From contig NZ_CP019419.1 in NCBI RefSeq assembly GCF_001975665.1, forward strand, positions 4,061,015 through 4,125,014: a stretch of 64,000 bases of DNA, given 5' to 3'. Of the stretch, positions 1-8,769 are shown one piece after another (the stretch's first letter is position 1; each line of letters begins with the position of its first letter). The notes below the pieces were generated by a model that was not told where the DNA came from, searched no databases, and saw only the letters and a program-made list of their open reading frames with translations. Both the position numbers and the translations under genes were made by a program. The DNA is from Polaribacter reichenbachii (GTDB taxonomy: Bacteria > Bacteroidota > Bacteroidia > Flavobacteriales > Flavobacteriaceae).

Positions 1-3000
1 GCTGCGGATGGTGACTGTGCTGCGACTTCTGATGATGTTACGTTTACAGTAACTCCAGTGTGTGATGTAGTTGCTGATAATACAACATCAACAGCTTCTA
101 TAACAGAAGACGAAACTAAAACACTTTCAGGTGCGCCTGCTGGTGGTACTTGGTCAATCGTGTCTGGTGGTGGAACTATCAACGGAACAACTTATACTCC
201 AGATAATATCAACACAAATACAACTATTGTAATTCGTTATACTATTGCTGCGGATGGTGATTGTGCTGCGACTTCTGATGATGTGACTTTTACGGTTACT
301 CCTGTTTGTAATGTAGTTGCTGATAACACTACTTCTACTGCTTCAATTACAGAAGACGAAACTAAAACACTTTCAGGTGCGCCTGCTGGTGGAACTTGGT
401 CAATCGTGTCTGGTGGTGGTTCTATTTCAGGTTCAACTTATACTCCAGATGATATCAACACGGATACAACTGTTGTAATTCGTTATACAATTGCTGCGGA
501 TGGTGACTGTGCTGCTACAACTGATGATGTTACTTTTACGGTTACTCCGGTTTGTGATGTAGTTGCGGATAACAATACGTCTACTGCTTCTATTACGGAA
601 GACGAAACTAAAACACTTTCAGGTGCGCCTGCTGGTGGTACTTGGTCAATCGTGTCTGGTGGTGGAACTATCAACGGAACAACTTATACTCCAGATAATA
701 TCAACACAAATACAACTATTGTAATTCGTTATACTATTGCTGCGGATGGTGACTGTGCTGCTACTTCTGATGATGTTACTTTTACAGTAACTCCAGTTTG
801 TGATGTAGTTGCTGATAATACAACATCAACAGCTTCTATAACAGAAGACGAAACTAAAACACTTTCAGGTGCGCCTGTTGGTGGAACTTGGTCAATCGTG
901 TCTGGTGGTGGAACTATTAACGGTTCAACATATACTCCAGATGATATCAACACTGATGCTACTGTGGTAATTCGTTATACAATTGCTGCTGATGGGGACT
1001 GTGCTGCAACTTCTGATGATGTTACGTTTACTGTTACTCCTGTATGTGATGTAGTTGCTGATAATACAACATCTACTGCTTCTATCACTGAAGATGAAAC
1101 AAAAACTTTAACAGGTGCTCCTACTGGTGGTACTTGGTCTATCGTATCTGGTGGTGGTTCTATTTCTGGAACAACTTATACTCCAGATGATATCAATACT
1201 GATACAACTGTAGTGATTCGTTATACAATTGCTGCGGATGGTGACTGTGCTGCAACCACTGATGATGTTACTTTTACAGTAACTCCAGTTTGTGATGTAG
1301 TTGCTGATAATACAACTTCTACTGCTTCAATAACAGAAAATGAAACTAAAACGCTTTCAGGTGCGCCTGCTGGTGGTACTTGGTCAATCGTATCTGGTGG
1401 TGGTTCTATTTCAGGAACAACATATACTCCAGATGATATCAATACTGATACAACTGTAGAGATTCGTTATACAATCGCTGCTGATGGGGACTGTGCTGCA
1501 ACTTCTGATGATGTTACATTTACTGTTACTCCTGTATGTGATGTAGTTGCTGATAATACAACATCTACTGCTTCTATCACTGAAGATGAAACAAAAACTT
1601 TAACAGGTGCTCCTACTGGTGGTACTTGGTCTATCGTATCTGGTGGTGGTTCTATTTCTGGAACAACTTATACTCCAGATGATATCAATACTGATACAAC
1701 TGTAGTGATTCGTTATACAATTGCTGCGGATGGTGACTGTGCTGCAACCACTGATGATGTTACTTTTACAGTAACTCCAGTTTGTGATGTAGTTGCTGAT
1801 AATACAACTTCTACTGCTTCAATAACAGAAAATGAAACTAAAACGCTTTCAGGTGCGCCTGCTGGTGGTACTTGGTCAATCGTATCTGGTGGTGGTTCTA
1901 TTTCAGGAACAACATATACTCCAGATGATATCAATACTGATACAACTGTAGTGATTCGTTATACAATTGCTGCGGATGGTGACTGTGCTGCAACCACTGA
2001 TGATGTTACTTTTACAGTAACTCCAGTTTGTGATGTAGTTGCTGATAATACAACTTCTACTGCTTCAATTACGGAAAGTGAAACGAAAACTTTAAGCGGT
2101 TCTCCTGCTGGTGGAACGTTCTCTATCGTTTCTGGTGGTGGTTCTATTTCTGGAACAACTTATACTCCAGATGATATCAATACTGATACTACTGTCGTGA
2201 TTCGTTATACAATTGCTGCTGATGGTGACTGTGCTGCTACAACTGATGATGTTACTTTTACAGTAACTCCTGTTTGTGATGTAGTTGCGGATAATACAAC
2301 ATCAACAGCTTCTATAACAGAAGATGAAACGAAAACACTTTCAGGTGCGCCTGCTGGAGGTACTTGGTCAATCGTATCTGGTGGTGGTTCTATTTCTGGA
2401 ACAACATATACTCCAGATGATATCAATACTGATACAACTGTTGTAATTCGTTATACAATTGCTGCGGATGGTGATTGTGCTGCGACAACTGATGATGTTA
2501 CTTTTACAGTAACTCCTGTTTGTGATGTAGTTGCGAATAATACTACTTCTAATGCTTCAATCACGGAAGACGAAACTAAAACACTTTCAGGTGCGCCTGC
2601 TGGTGGTACTTGGTCAATCGTGTCTGGTGGTGGTTCTATTTCAGGTTCAACTTATACTCCAGATGATATCAATACGGATACAACTGTTGTAATTCGCTAT
2701 ACAATTGCTGCGGATGGTGACTGTGCTGCTACAACTGATGATGTTACTTTTACAATAACTTCTGTTTGTGATGTAGTTGCTGATAACACTATTTCTACTG
2801 CTTCAATAACAGAAGACGAAACTAAAACACTTTCAGGTGCGCCTGTTGGTGGAACTTGGTCTATCGTATCTGGTGGTGGTTCTATTTCTGGAACAACTTA
2901 TACTCCTGATGATATCAATACTGATACTACTGTCGTGATTCGTTATACAATTGCTGCGGATGGTGACTGTGCTGCTACTTCTGATGATGTAACGTTTACG

Positions 3001-6000
3001 GTTTCTCCAGTTTGTAACAACCCAGTAAATACAGTGCCAGGAACTCAAACAATATCTGAAAATACTGTAAGACATAGTATTAGCGGTATAAGTGTTACAG
3101 ACCCTGATTCTGATATCGCTAAAGTAAGGTTAACAGTATCTAATGGAACTTTAGGAGTTATTGTAAGAGTTAGCAATAACAGTCCTGTTACATTTAATGG
3201 CCCTGGAGATATTACAATTACAGGTACAGAAAGAGTAATAAATTCTTACTTAAGAACCTTAGTTTATAGTCCAAATTCAGGTTTTTATGGTACAGACATT
3301 TTAACTATGACATCTATGGATAATTGTATTACTTCTTTAAGTGATATTGATACAATTGATATTATAGTTACACAAGTTTGTGAAACTGCTGATAATACAA
3401 CATCAACAGCTTCTATAACAGAAGATGAAACTAAAACGCTTTCAGGTTCGCCTGCTGGTGGTACTTGGTCTATCGTGTCTGGTGGTGGTTCTATTACTGG
3501 AACAACATATACTCCAGATGATATCAATAATGATACTACTGTTGTAATTCGTTATACAATTGCTGAAAATGGTTCTTGTGCTGCAACCACTGATGATGTT
3601 ACTTTTACAGTAACTCCAGTGTGTGATGTAGTTGCGGATAACACAACTTCTACTGCTTCAATTACAGAAGACGAAACTAAAACACTTTCAGGTGCTCCTA
3701 CTGGTGGTACTTGGTCTATCGTATCTGGTGGTGGTTCTATTTCTGGAACAACATATACTCCAGATGATATCAATACTGATACAACTGTTGTAATTCGTTA
3801 TACAATTGCTGCGGATGGTGATTGTGCTGCTACTTCTGATGATGTAACTTTTACGGTTACTCCATTATTAGGAAGTATTGGTGATACTGTTTGGTATGAT
3901 GCAAATAGTGATGGTTCTTTACTTGGTGAAAATGGTTTACAAGGAGCAACTGTAACTTTAGACCCAGGAACTCCTGGAGATGCAAGTGATGATGTAACCA
4001 CTACAACAGATGTAAATGGTAACTATTTATTTGATGATTTGGATGCAGGAGATTACACAGTAACTGTAGATGTAAGCACAGTAACTGGTGGTTTACCTAC
4101 AGGAGTAACAATTGCAGATTTAGTACAAACTTATGATAATGACGGAACAGGTTCTGCCAATACAAGTGATGTAACTTTAGCTTCTGGAGAAAATAACTTA
4201 GACCAAGACTTTGGTTATGTTGGTGATAATGGTTTAGGTTCTATAGGAGATACAGTTTGGTATGATACAGATGGAGATGGAATTAAAGATGCAAGCGAAG
4301 CTGGTTTAGGTGGTGCAACTGTAACTTTAGATCCAGGAACTCCTGGTGATGCTAGTGATGATGTAACTACAATTACAGATGCAAATGGTAATTATTTATT
4401 CGATAATTTACCAGCTGGAACTTACACTGTTTCTGTTGATGTTAGTACTGTAACTTCTGGTATCCCTGCAGGTAAAACTCCAGCTGATTTAGTACAAACT
4501 TATGATGATGATAGTGTTGGTACTCCAAACAATAGTACCATTAACTTAGCACAAGGTGAAGATAACTTAGATCAAGATTTTGCATATATCGTGCCAACAG
4601 GTGGAACTTCTGGAGGAAACTCTGGTGGTGTTGAATCTGAATCTTTAGGTGATGCAATCTCTAAAATCTACGTAGGTAGAAAAAAGAATTCTGTACCAAC
4701 TCAATTTGTAAAATCAAGTGAAAACTTATTTAACAAAGCAAAATTAAAATCAAAACAACCTTACCAAGGTAAAGGACAAACAATGTTAGATATGTTCCCA
4801 GCGCAATTATATGCTGGTAATGTAGCAAACGTTACTTCGCCTACAGATATCTTAGATTACACAATTGCTGATGAAGTATTGTCTGTAGATTTCTCTTTAA
4901 ATGGTGAAACAAAAGGTGTTGTTTTAGGAATTAAAACTTCTGATAAAATTTATAATCACACTAAAGCGTCTTGTGATCGTTTAAGAGGTGCTGAGATTTT
5001 AAACATTCAGAAAGTACAAATTCAAGGGTATAATTTCTTAATGCAAGGTATCAAACAAAGAAGTGGTGAGATAGAATATGCAATCTCTTTTGCAACTGCT
5101 AAGAATAATAACGATGCAAATTATACCATTCAAACGAACTGGTATGTTAACAATTATACTAAGTTTAATGATGTGTATAACTTCCAAGTATGGTCTACAA
5201 GACCAGCTGATACTCAGAAGTTAGTTGCTGATATTTTAAACAACTTAAAAACTTATATTCCTGTTGCACAAACAGAAGTACAGAAGTTTCCAGAAACGTA
5301 TGCTTCTAAAATTTACAGAGATAAAGGAGAATTAGTTGTAGCATTAAGAAGTACAGAAGAAGGTAATACTGCAGATATTTCTATGGTTGAATTGTATTCT
5401 GAAACTGCAAATAACATCAAACACAGATATAATACTGTAAGTACAGAAATTCAACAGAGTTTAAGAGTTGATATTGCAGATGGTTATGAGTATGATGCTT
5501 TAATTAAAGTTGAAGATGAAGTTGAAGATGCATTCTATCACGCAGATGGTAACTGGGGATTAGATTATGATTCTAGATACACAGAAATCAAGAACTACTT
5601 TGTTTGGAATGATTTTGATAGAGAATATCAAGATGATGAATATACAATCAACAGAAGTGTAGAGTTACAAGCAACAAGTGATTATGATTACTTAACAGTA
5701 TACAAATCATTATTACCTGGTACTTTATCAGCAGATTATTCTGAGTACAATTATGTAGCCTTTACAGCTAAAGGATCTGGATTAATGGAATTAGGTTTAC
5801 TAAAATCATCAATCGAAGATTGGACAGCTCAATATAAAGTAATGGTAGATTTATCTGAAGAAGAGCAAACATACTATGTTCCTTTTGATGTATTTACATC
5901 AAGCGCAACTCAAGAAAAATTAACTGCAGAAGATTTAACAATGTTAACCTTTACTTTTTTACCTGTTGAAGCAAACACAACTGAATTAGATTTAGAAATC

Positions 6001-6315
6001 TCTGATGTGAAGTTTACGAAGATTGCAAACGAAGATCAAATCATCGAAAAAATCGAAACTTTTGAAAATGAGTTTATGGCTTACCCTAACCCATCAAAAG
6101 GAAATGTAAACTTATTGTTATTCAGTGAAACTGATACAGAAGCTACAGTAACTTTATCTGATGTAACAGGTAAAGTAATTTACAAAGGTAAAACTCAGTT
6201 AAACGCTGGTAAAAACGAATTAGAGTATAACTTTAAAGTAAAAACAGGCGTTATGTTATTACAAGTAACATCACCAGAAACTGATTATGGAACATCTAAA
6301 ATTATTTTTAGATAG
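1..6315 (+). CDS. Giant repeat-rich T9SS surface adhesin (5' end outside window)
   Basis: The reading frame is open from base 1, so the start lies upstream; 2104 residues are visible. Residues 1-20 end one repeat, residues 21-1004 are twelve 82-residue repeats, and 1005-1126 is a cadherin/VCBS-like module (FYGTDILTM). Residues 1127-1288 are two further repeats and 1291-1530 are two SdrD_B-like modules (GSIGDTVWYD). A unique region of about 490 residues follows, and the last 80 residues are a type A T9SS sorting domain (YPNPSKGN). Each repeat carries two Cys, at its first residue and in DGDCAAT. By family knowledge such proteins are exported by the Por/T9SS machinery and attached to or released from the outer surface; adhesion or gliding is inferred. 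No catalytic domain is visible. Confidence 0.9.
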   Translation, partial: AADGDCAATSDDVTFTVTPVCDVVADNTTSTASITEDETKTLSGAPAGGTWSIVSGGGTINGTTYTPDNINTNTTIVIRYTIAADGDCAATSDDVTFTVTPVCNVVADNTTSTASITEDETKTLSGAPAGGTWSIVSGGGSISGSTYTPDDINTDTTVVIRYTIAADGDCAATTDDVTFTVTPVCDVVADNNTSTASITEDETKTLSGAPAGGTWSIVSGGGTINGTTYTPDNINTNTTIVIRYTIAADGDCAATSDDVTFTVTPVCDVVADNTTSTASITEDETKTLSGAPVGGTWSIVSGGGTINGSTYTPDDINTDATVVIRYTIAADGDCAATSDDVTFTVTPVCDVVADNTTSTASITEDETKTLTGAPTGGTWSIVSGGGSISGTTYTPDDINTDTTVVIRYTIAADGDCAATTDDVTFTVTPVCDVVADNTTSTASITENETKTLSGAPAGGTWSIVSGGGSISGTTYTPDDINTDTTVEIRYTIAADGDCAATSDDVTFTVTPVCDVVADNTTSTASITEDETKTLTGAPTGGTWSIVSGGGSISGTTYTPDDINTDTTVVIRYTIAADGDCAATTDDVTFTVTPVCDVVADNTTSTASITENETKTLSGAPAGGTWSIVSGGGSISGTTYTPDDINTDTTVVIRYTIAADGDCAATTDDVTFTVTPVCDVVADNTTSTASITESETKTLSGSPAGGTFSIVSGGGSISGTTYTPDDINTDTTVVIRYTIAADGDCAATTDDVTFTVTPVCDVVADNTTSTASITEDETKTLSGAPAGGTWSIVSGGGSISGTTYTPDDINTDTTVVIRYTIAADGDCAATTDDVTFTVTPVCDVVANNTTSNASITEDETKTLSGAPAGGTWSIVSGGGSISGSTYTPDDINTDTTVVIRYTIAADGDCAATTDDVTFTITSVCDVVADNTISTASITEDETKTLSGAPVGGTWSIVSGGGSISGTTYTPDDINTDTTVVIRYTIAADGDCAATSDDVTFTVSPVCNNPVNTVPGTQTISENTVRHSISGISVTDPDSDIAKVRLTVSNGTLGVIVRVSNNSPVTFNGPGDITITGTERVINSYLRTLVYSPNSGFYGTDILTMTSMDNCITSLSDIDTIDIIVTQVCETADNTTSTASITEDETKTLSGSPAGGTWSIVSGGGSITGTTYTPDDINNDTTVVIRYTIAENGSCAATTDDVTFTVTPVCDVVADNTTSTASITEDETKTLSGAPTGGTWSIVSGGGSISGTTYTPDDINTDTTVVIRYTIAADGDCAATSDDVTFTVTPLLGSIGDTVWYDANSDGSLLGENGLQGATVTLDPGTPGDASDDVTTTTDVNGNYLFDDLDAGDYTVTVDVSTVTGGLPTGVTIADLVQTYDNDGTGSANTSDVTLASGENNLDQDFGYVGDNGLGSIGDTVWYDTDGDGIKDASEAGLGGATVTLDPGTPGDASDDVTTITDANGNYLFDNLPAGTYTVSVDVSTVTSGIPAGKTPADLVQTYDDDSVGTPNNSTINLAQGEDNLDQDFAYIVPTGGTSGGNSGGVESESLGDAISKIYVGRKKNSVPTQFVKSSENLFNKAKLKSKQPYQGKGQTMLDMFPAQLYAGNVANVTSPTDILDYTIADEVLSVDFSLNGETKGVVLGIKTSDKIYNHTKASCDRLRGAEILNIQKVQIQGYNFLMQGIKQRSGEIEYAISFATAKNNNDANYTIQTNWYVNNYTKFNDVYNFQVWSTRPADTQKLVADILNNLKTYIPVAQTEVQKFPETYASKIYRDKGELVVALRSTEEGNTADISMVELYSETANNIKHRYNTVSTEIQQSLRVDIADGYEYDALIKVEDEVEDAFYHADGNWGLDYDSRYTEIKNYFVWNDFDREYQDDEYTINRSVELQATSDYDYLTVYKSLLPGTLSADYSEYNYVAFTAKGSGLMELGLLKSSIEDWTAQYKVMVDLSEEEQTYYVPFDVFTSSATQEKLTAEDLTMLTFTFLPVEANTTELDLEISDVKFTKIANEDQIIEKIETFENEFMAYPNPSKGNVNLLLFSETDTEATVTLSDVTGKVIYKGKTQLNAGKNELEYNFKVKTGVMLLQVTSPETDYGTSKIIFR
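61..3012 (+). repeat. Twelve tandem 246-bp coding repeats
   Basis: Twelve units of exactly 246 bp (82 codons) run without indels from 61 to 3012, with a partial unit at 1-60. Each unit encodes a domain beginning CDVVADN and ending FTVTPV. Units 5+6 (from 1045) and 7+8 (from 1537) match over more than 400 bp at 492-bp spacing. The first difference I see is at about 1458 versus 1950. Units 1 and 3 also share variant residues (TINGTTYTPDN). This points to recent duplication in two-unit blocks. Confidence 0.95.
3379..3864 (+). repeat. Two further copies of the 82-residue repeat
   Basis: After the cadherin-like insertion (3013-3378) two more units follow. The first (3379-3621) is one codon short, starts CETADN and has ENGSC in place of DGDC. 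The second (3622-3864) is of the standard type. Confidence 0.9.
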
Positions 6316-6357
6316 ATATAAATAAGTGTAAATAAGTTGGGGGATTTATTTATTAAA

Positions 6358-6391
6358 AGACACCTTAAGACTTTAACCTTTTAAGGTGTCT
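6358..6391. terminator. Perfect hairpin just after the adhesin gene
   Basis: AGACACCTTAA (6358-6368) pairs perfectly with TTAAGGTGTCT (6381-6391) around a 12-nt loop. No T-run follows on the plus strand, so this is either a factor-aided terminator or a 3'-end stabilising hairpin. Confidence 0.5.
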
Positions 6392-6450
6392 ACAAAAAAT
6401 CAATAGTTTGAATAATTTTTAGGGGTATTAATTTGAAACTATTGACTCCA

Positions 6451-6479
6451 AGAGAGCTGATTTATCAGCTCTCTTTTTT
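6451..6479 (+). terminator. Intrinsic terminator of the adhesin transcript
   Basis: AGAGAGCTGA (6451-6460) and TCAGCTCTCT (6465-6474) form a perfect 10-bp stem with a TTTA loop. It is followed by a T-run to 6479, a classic intrinsic terminator. Confidence 0.85.
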
Positions 6480-6557
6480 GTTTACCACAACTCCCTCTCC
6501 TTTAAAAAAAGAAAATCAATATTTGACATTTCACTTTTTCATTTTATAAATAAGTTT

Positions 6558-6584
6558 TTGATTCAATTAACATTCGTATTTTTG
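6558..6584 (+). promoter_or_regulatory. Probable promoter of pdxH
   Basis: TATTTTTG (6577-6584) fits the Bacteroidota -7 box TAnnTTTG. A TTG at 6558-6560 lies 16 nt upstream, slightly shorter than the usual spacing. The start codon is 20 nt downstream. Confidence 0.5.
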
Positions 6585-6603
6585 TATCAACAACAAACGG
6601 AAG

Positions 6604-7251
6604 ATGTCACAAGATTTAAGCAACTATAGAAAATCATACGAAAAACAAGAACTCTTAGAAAATAATTGTCCAGAAAATCCTATAGAACTATTTCAAACCT
6701 GGTTTAGAAATGCAGACGAATCAGAAAGTGTAGAAGAAACAAATGCAATGCATATTTCTACAATTGGTTTAGATGGTTTTCCTAAAAATAGAGTTGTATT
6801 ATTAAAAAAAATAACTTGGGAAGGGTTTATATTTTACAGTAATTATACTTCAGAAAAAGGAAAAGCAATAGAAAAGAATAGCAATATCTGTTTATCTTTT
6901 TTTTGGCCAAGTTTAGAACAACAAATCATAATTAAAGGACAGGCAGAAAAATTAGCAGAAAATCTATCTGATGGTTATTTTGAATCTAGACCAGATGGTA
7001 GCAAACTAGGTGCTTGGGCATCTAACCAAAGTACGGTAGTTTCGTCGAGAGAAGAATTAGACAAGAACCTAAAAATGTTCGAAAGAAACTTTGAAGGTAA
7101 AGAAATTTTAAGACCAGATCATTGGGGAGGATATTTAGTAAAACCTATTTCTATAGAATTTTGGCAAGGCAGGCCAAATAGAATGCATGATAGATTAAGA
7201 TATTCTTTACAAAAAGATTTCTCTTGGAAATTAGAGCGATTAGCACCTTAA
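6604..7251 (+). CDS. pdxH: Pyridoxamine 5'-phosphate oxidase
   Basis: A 215-residue cytosolic FMN enzyme that oxidises pyridoxamine or pyridoxine 5'-phosphate to pyridoxal 5'-phosphate, the last step of vitamin B6 salvage. Visible family marks are the FMN-region motif NRVVLLKKI, the YTSEKGKA segment, the SRPDGSKLGAWAS region and the C-terminal block WQGRPNRMHDR. The C-terminus ends RLAP, as expected for this family. Length is standard. The ATG at 6604 has a purine-rich leader and sits downstream of a good -7 element. It is followed after 32 nt by the SixA-like gene. Confidence 0.95.
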   Translation: MSQDLSNYRKSYEKQELLENNCPENPIELFQTWFRNADESESVEETNAMHISTIGLDGFPKNRVVLLKKITWEGFIFYSNYTSEKGKAIEKNSNICLSFFWPSLEQQIIIKGQAEKLAENLSDGYFESRPDGSKLGAWASNQSTVVSSREELDKNLKMFERNFEGKEILRPDHWGGYLVKPISIEFWQGRPNRMHDRLRYSLQKDFSWKLERLAP

Positions 7252-7283
7252 TTTTTATATTTACAATTCATTAACCAAATTAA

Positions 7284-7772
7284 ATGAAAACACTTTATAT
7301 AGTTCGTCATGCAAAATCTTCTTGGGAATATTCAGGAATTGATGATATAGATAGACCTCTAAAAAAAAGAGGAATTAAGGATGCCCATTTAATGTCTAAG
7401 TATTTGGCAAAAAATATTGAAAGACCAGATGTTTTTGTATCTAGTAGTGCAAATAGAGCCTTACATACATCTATTATATTTTGCGAAAACATGGGATACC
7501 CTTTAGCTAACCTTCAAATAAATAGACAGTTGTATAGCTTTAGTGATGGTTATTTGGTAAAAACAGTATGCGCTTTAGATGATGCTTTTAACTCCGCAAT
7601 TATTTTTAGTCATGATCATGGTATCAATACTTTTGTAAATAAATTTGGTAATAAACCTATTGCACATGTAACTACTTGTGGAATTATTGGTATTCAATTC
7701 GAAGAAAAACATTGGAAAAACATCAAAAAAGGTAAAACTTTTATGGTAGAATTCCCTAAAAATCTAAAATAA
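7284..7772 (+). CDS. SixA-like histidine phosphatase family protein
   Basis: A 162-residue member of the histidine phosphatase superfamily. The N-terminus has the RHA motif at residues 8-10 (variant of RHG), with the phospho-accepting His at 9. DRPLKKRG and a downstream SHDHG segment with the second catalytic His follow, as in SixA. Family members remove phosphate from phosphohistidine proteins or small molecules; the substrate here is unknown. It lies 7 bp before the Ppx/GppA-type gene, and the two are probably cotranscribed. A role in phosphate or polyphosphate metabolism is inferred only from that neighbour. Confidence 0.8.
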   Translation: MKTLYIVRHAKSSWEYSGIDDIDRPLKKRGIKDAHLMSKYLAKNIERPDVFVSSSANRALHTSIIFCENMGYPLANLQINRQLYSFSDGYLVKTVCALDDAFNSAIIFSHDHGINTFVNKFGNKPIAHVTTCGIIGIQFEEKHWKNIKKGKTFMVEFPKNLK

Positions 7773-7779
7773 TTTCGGC

Positions 7780-8676
7780 TTGTTAGAAATAAAAAAATAT
7801 GGTGCCATAGATATTGGTTCAAATGCAATAAGACTTCTAGTTTCTAATATTGTTATTAAAAAAGGGAATGATATTCAGTTTAAAAAATCATCTTTAGTTC
7901 GTGTTCCAATAAGATTGGGTGCAGATTCTTTTGTAAAAGGCATTATCAGTGATGAAAATATTACTCGAATGATCGATGCTATGGAGGCTTTTAAACTTTT
8001 AATGAAAGTACATAACGTAGAAAAGTACAAAGCCTGTGCTACTTCTGCAATGAGAGAAGCAAAAAACGGAGCAGAAGTAGTAGCACAAATTTTAAATAAA
8101 ACTGGTGTACAAATAGATATTATTGGTGGTAAAGAAGAAGCTGCAATTATATCTTCTACAGATTTAAGCAAACTTATTAGCGGAGACAATTCTTATTTAT
8201 ATGTTGATGTTGGTGGTGGAAGTACAGAATTTACTATTTTTTCGGCAGGGAAGATTACAACATCAAAATCCTTTAAAATGGGTACAGTTCGTTTATTAAA
8301 CAACAAAAAATCGGTTAACAAAGCGATTTTTGCTGATGTTGAAAAATGGATTAAAAAAAATACTAAAGATTTAAAAAATTTAGCTTTAATTGGTTCAGGA
8401 GGTAACATCAATAAGCTCTTTAAAATGTCTGGTAGAACAGAAGGAAAACCAATTTCTTACATCTACTTAAATGCACAATATCAGTTCTTAAAAAAGATGA
8501 GTTATCAAGAGCGAGTTTCTGAATTAAGTTTAAACCCAGATAGAGCCGATGTTATAATTCCTGCTACTAAAATTTATCTTTCTGCCATGAAATGGAGTGG
8601 AGCTAGTAAAATATACGTTCCAAAAATTGGTCTTTCAGACGGAATTATAAAAAGTTTATTCTACAATAAGATATAA
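7780..8676 (+). CDS. Ppx/GppA-family phosphatase (exopolyphosphatase-like), TTG start
   Basis: A 298-residue actin-fold phosphatase of the exopolyphosphatase/guanosine pentaphosphatase family. The phosphate-1 loop is AIDIGSNAIRL (residues 9-19), and the second glycine-rich loop is VDVGGGSTEF. It matches the short single-module form common in Bacteroidota and lacks the C-terminal HD extension of long Ppx. The start must be the TTG at 7780: a stop lies in frame at 7765, no ATG precedes the essential loop, and TTG is the only start-like codon between. It would hydrolyse polyphosphate or pppGpp. No ppk gene is adjacent. Confidence 0.88.
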   Translation: MLEIKKYGAIDIGSNAIRLLVSNIVIKKGNDIQFKKSSLVRVPIRLGADSFVKGIISDENITRMIDAMEAFKLLMKVHNVEKYKACATSAMREAKNGAEVVAQILNKTGVQIDIIGGKEEAAIISSTDLSKLISGDNSYLYVDVGGGSTEFTIFSAGKITTSKSFKMGTVRLLNNKKSVNKAIFADVEKWIKKNTKDLKNLALIGSGGNINKLFKMSGRTEGKPISYIYLNAQYQFLKKMSYQERVSELSLNPDRADVIIPATKIYLSAMKWSGASKIYVPKIGLSDGIIKSLFYNKI

Positions 8677-8713
8677 ATTCTCATTTTTACACTCGGTTTT
8701 TAAATGTTTTTAG

Positions 8714-8721
8714 TACATTTG
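8714..8721 (+). promoter_or_regulatory. -7 element upstream of first OmpA-like gene
   Basis: TACATTTG matches TAnnTTTG, 48 nt before the chosen ATG at 8770. I see no convincing TTG at -33, so this is a partial match. Confidence 0.4.
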
Positions 8722-8769
8722 GCTTAATGTTAATCACTGAATTCAAAGTATTTGTTAATGTTAAAAATC

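Noticed and set aside
1..3864. Regular repeats considered as a CRISPR array
   Set aside because: The unit is 246 bp, in frame and wholly coding, with no unique spacers.
483..4001. Several open frames of 60-80 codons on the minus strand within the adhesin array
   Set aside because: They recur at the repeat period, are a by-product of the coding repeats read backwards and have no independent start signals.
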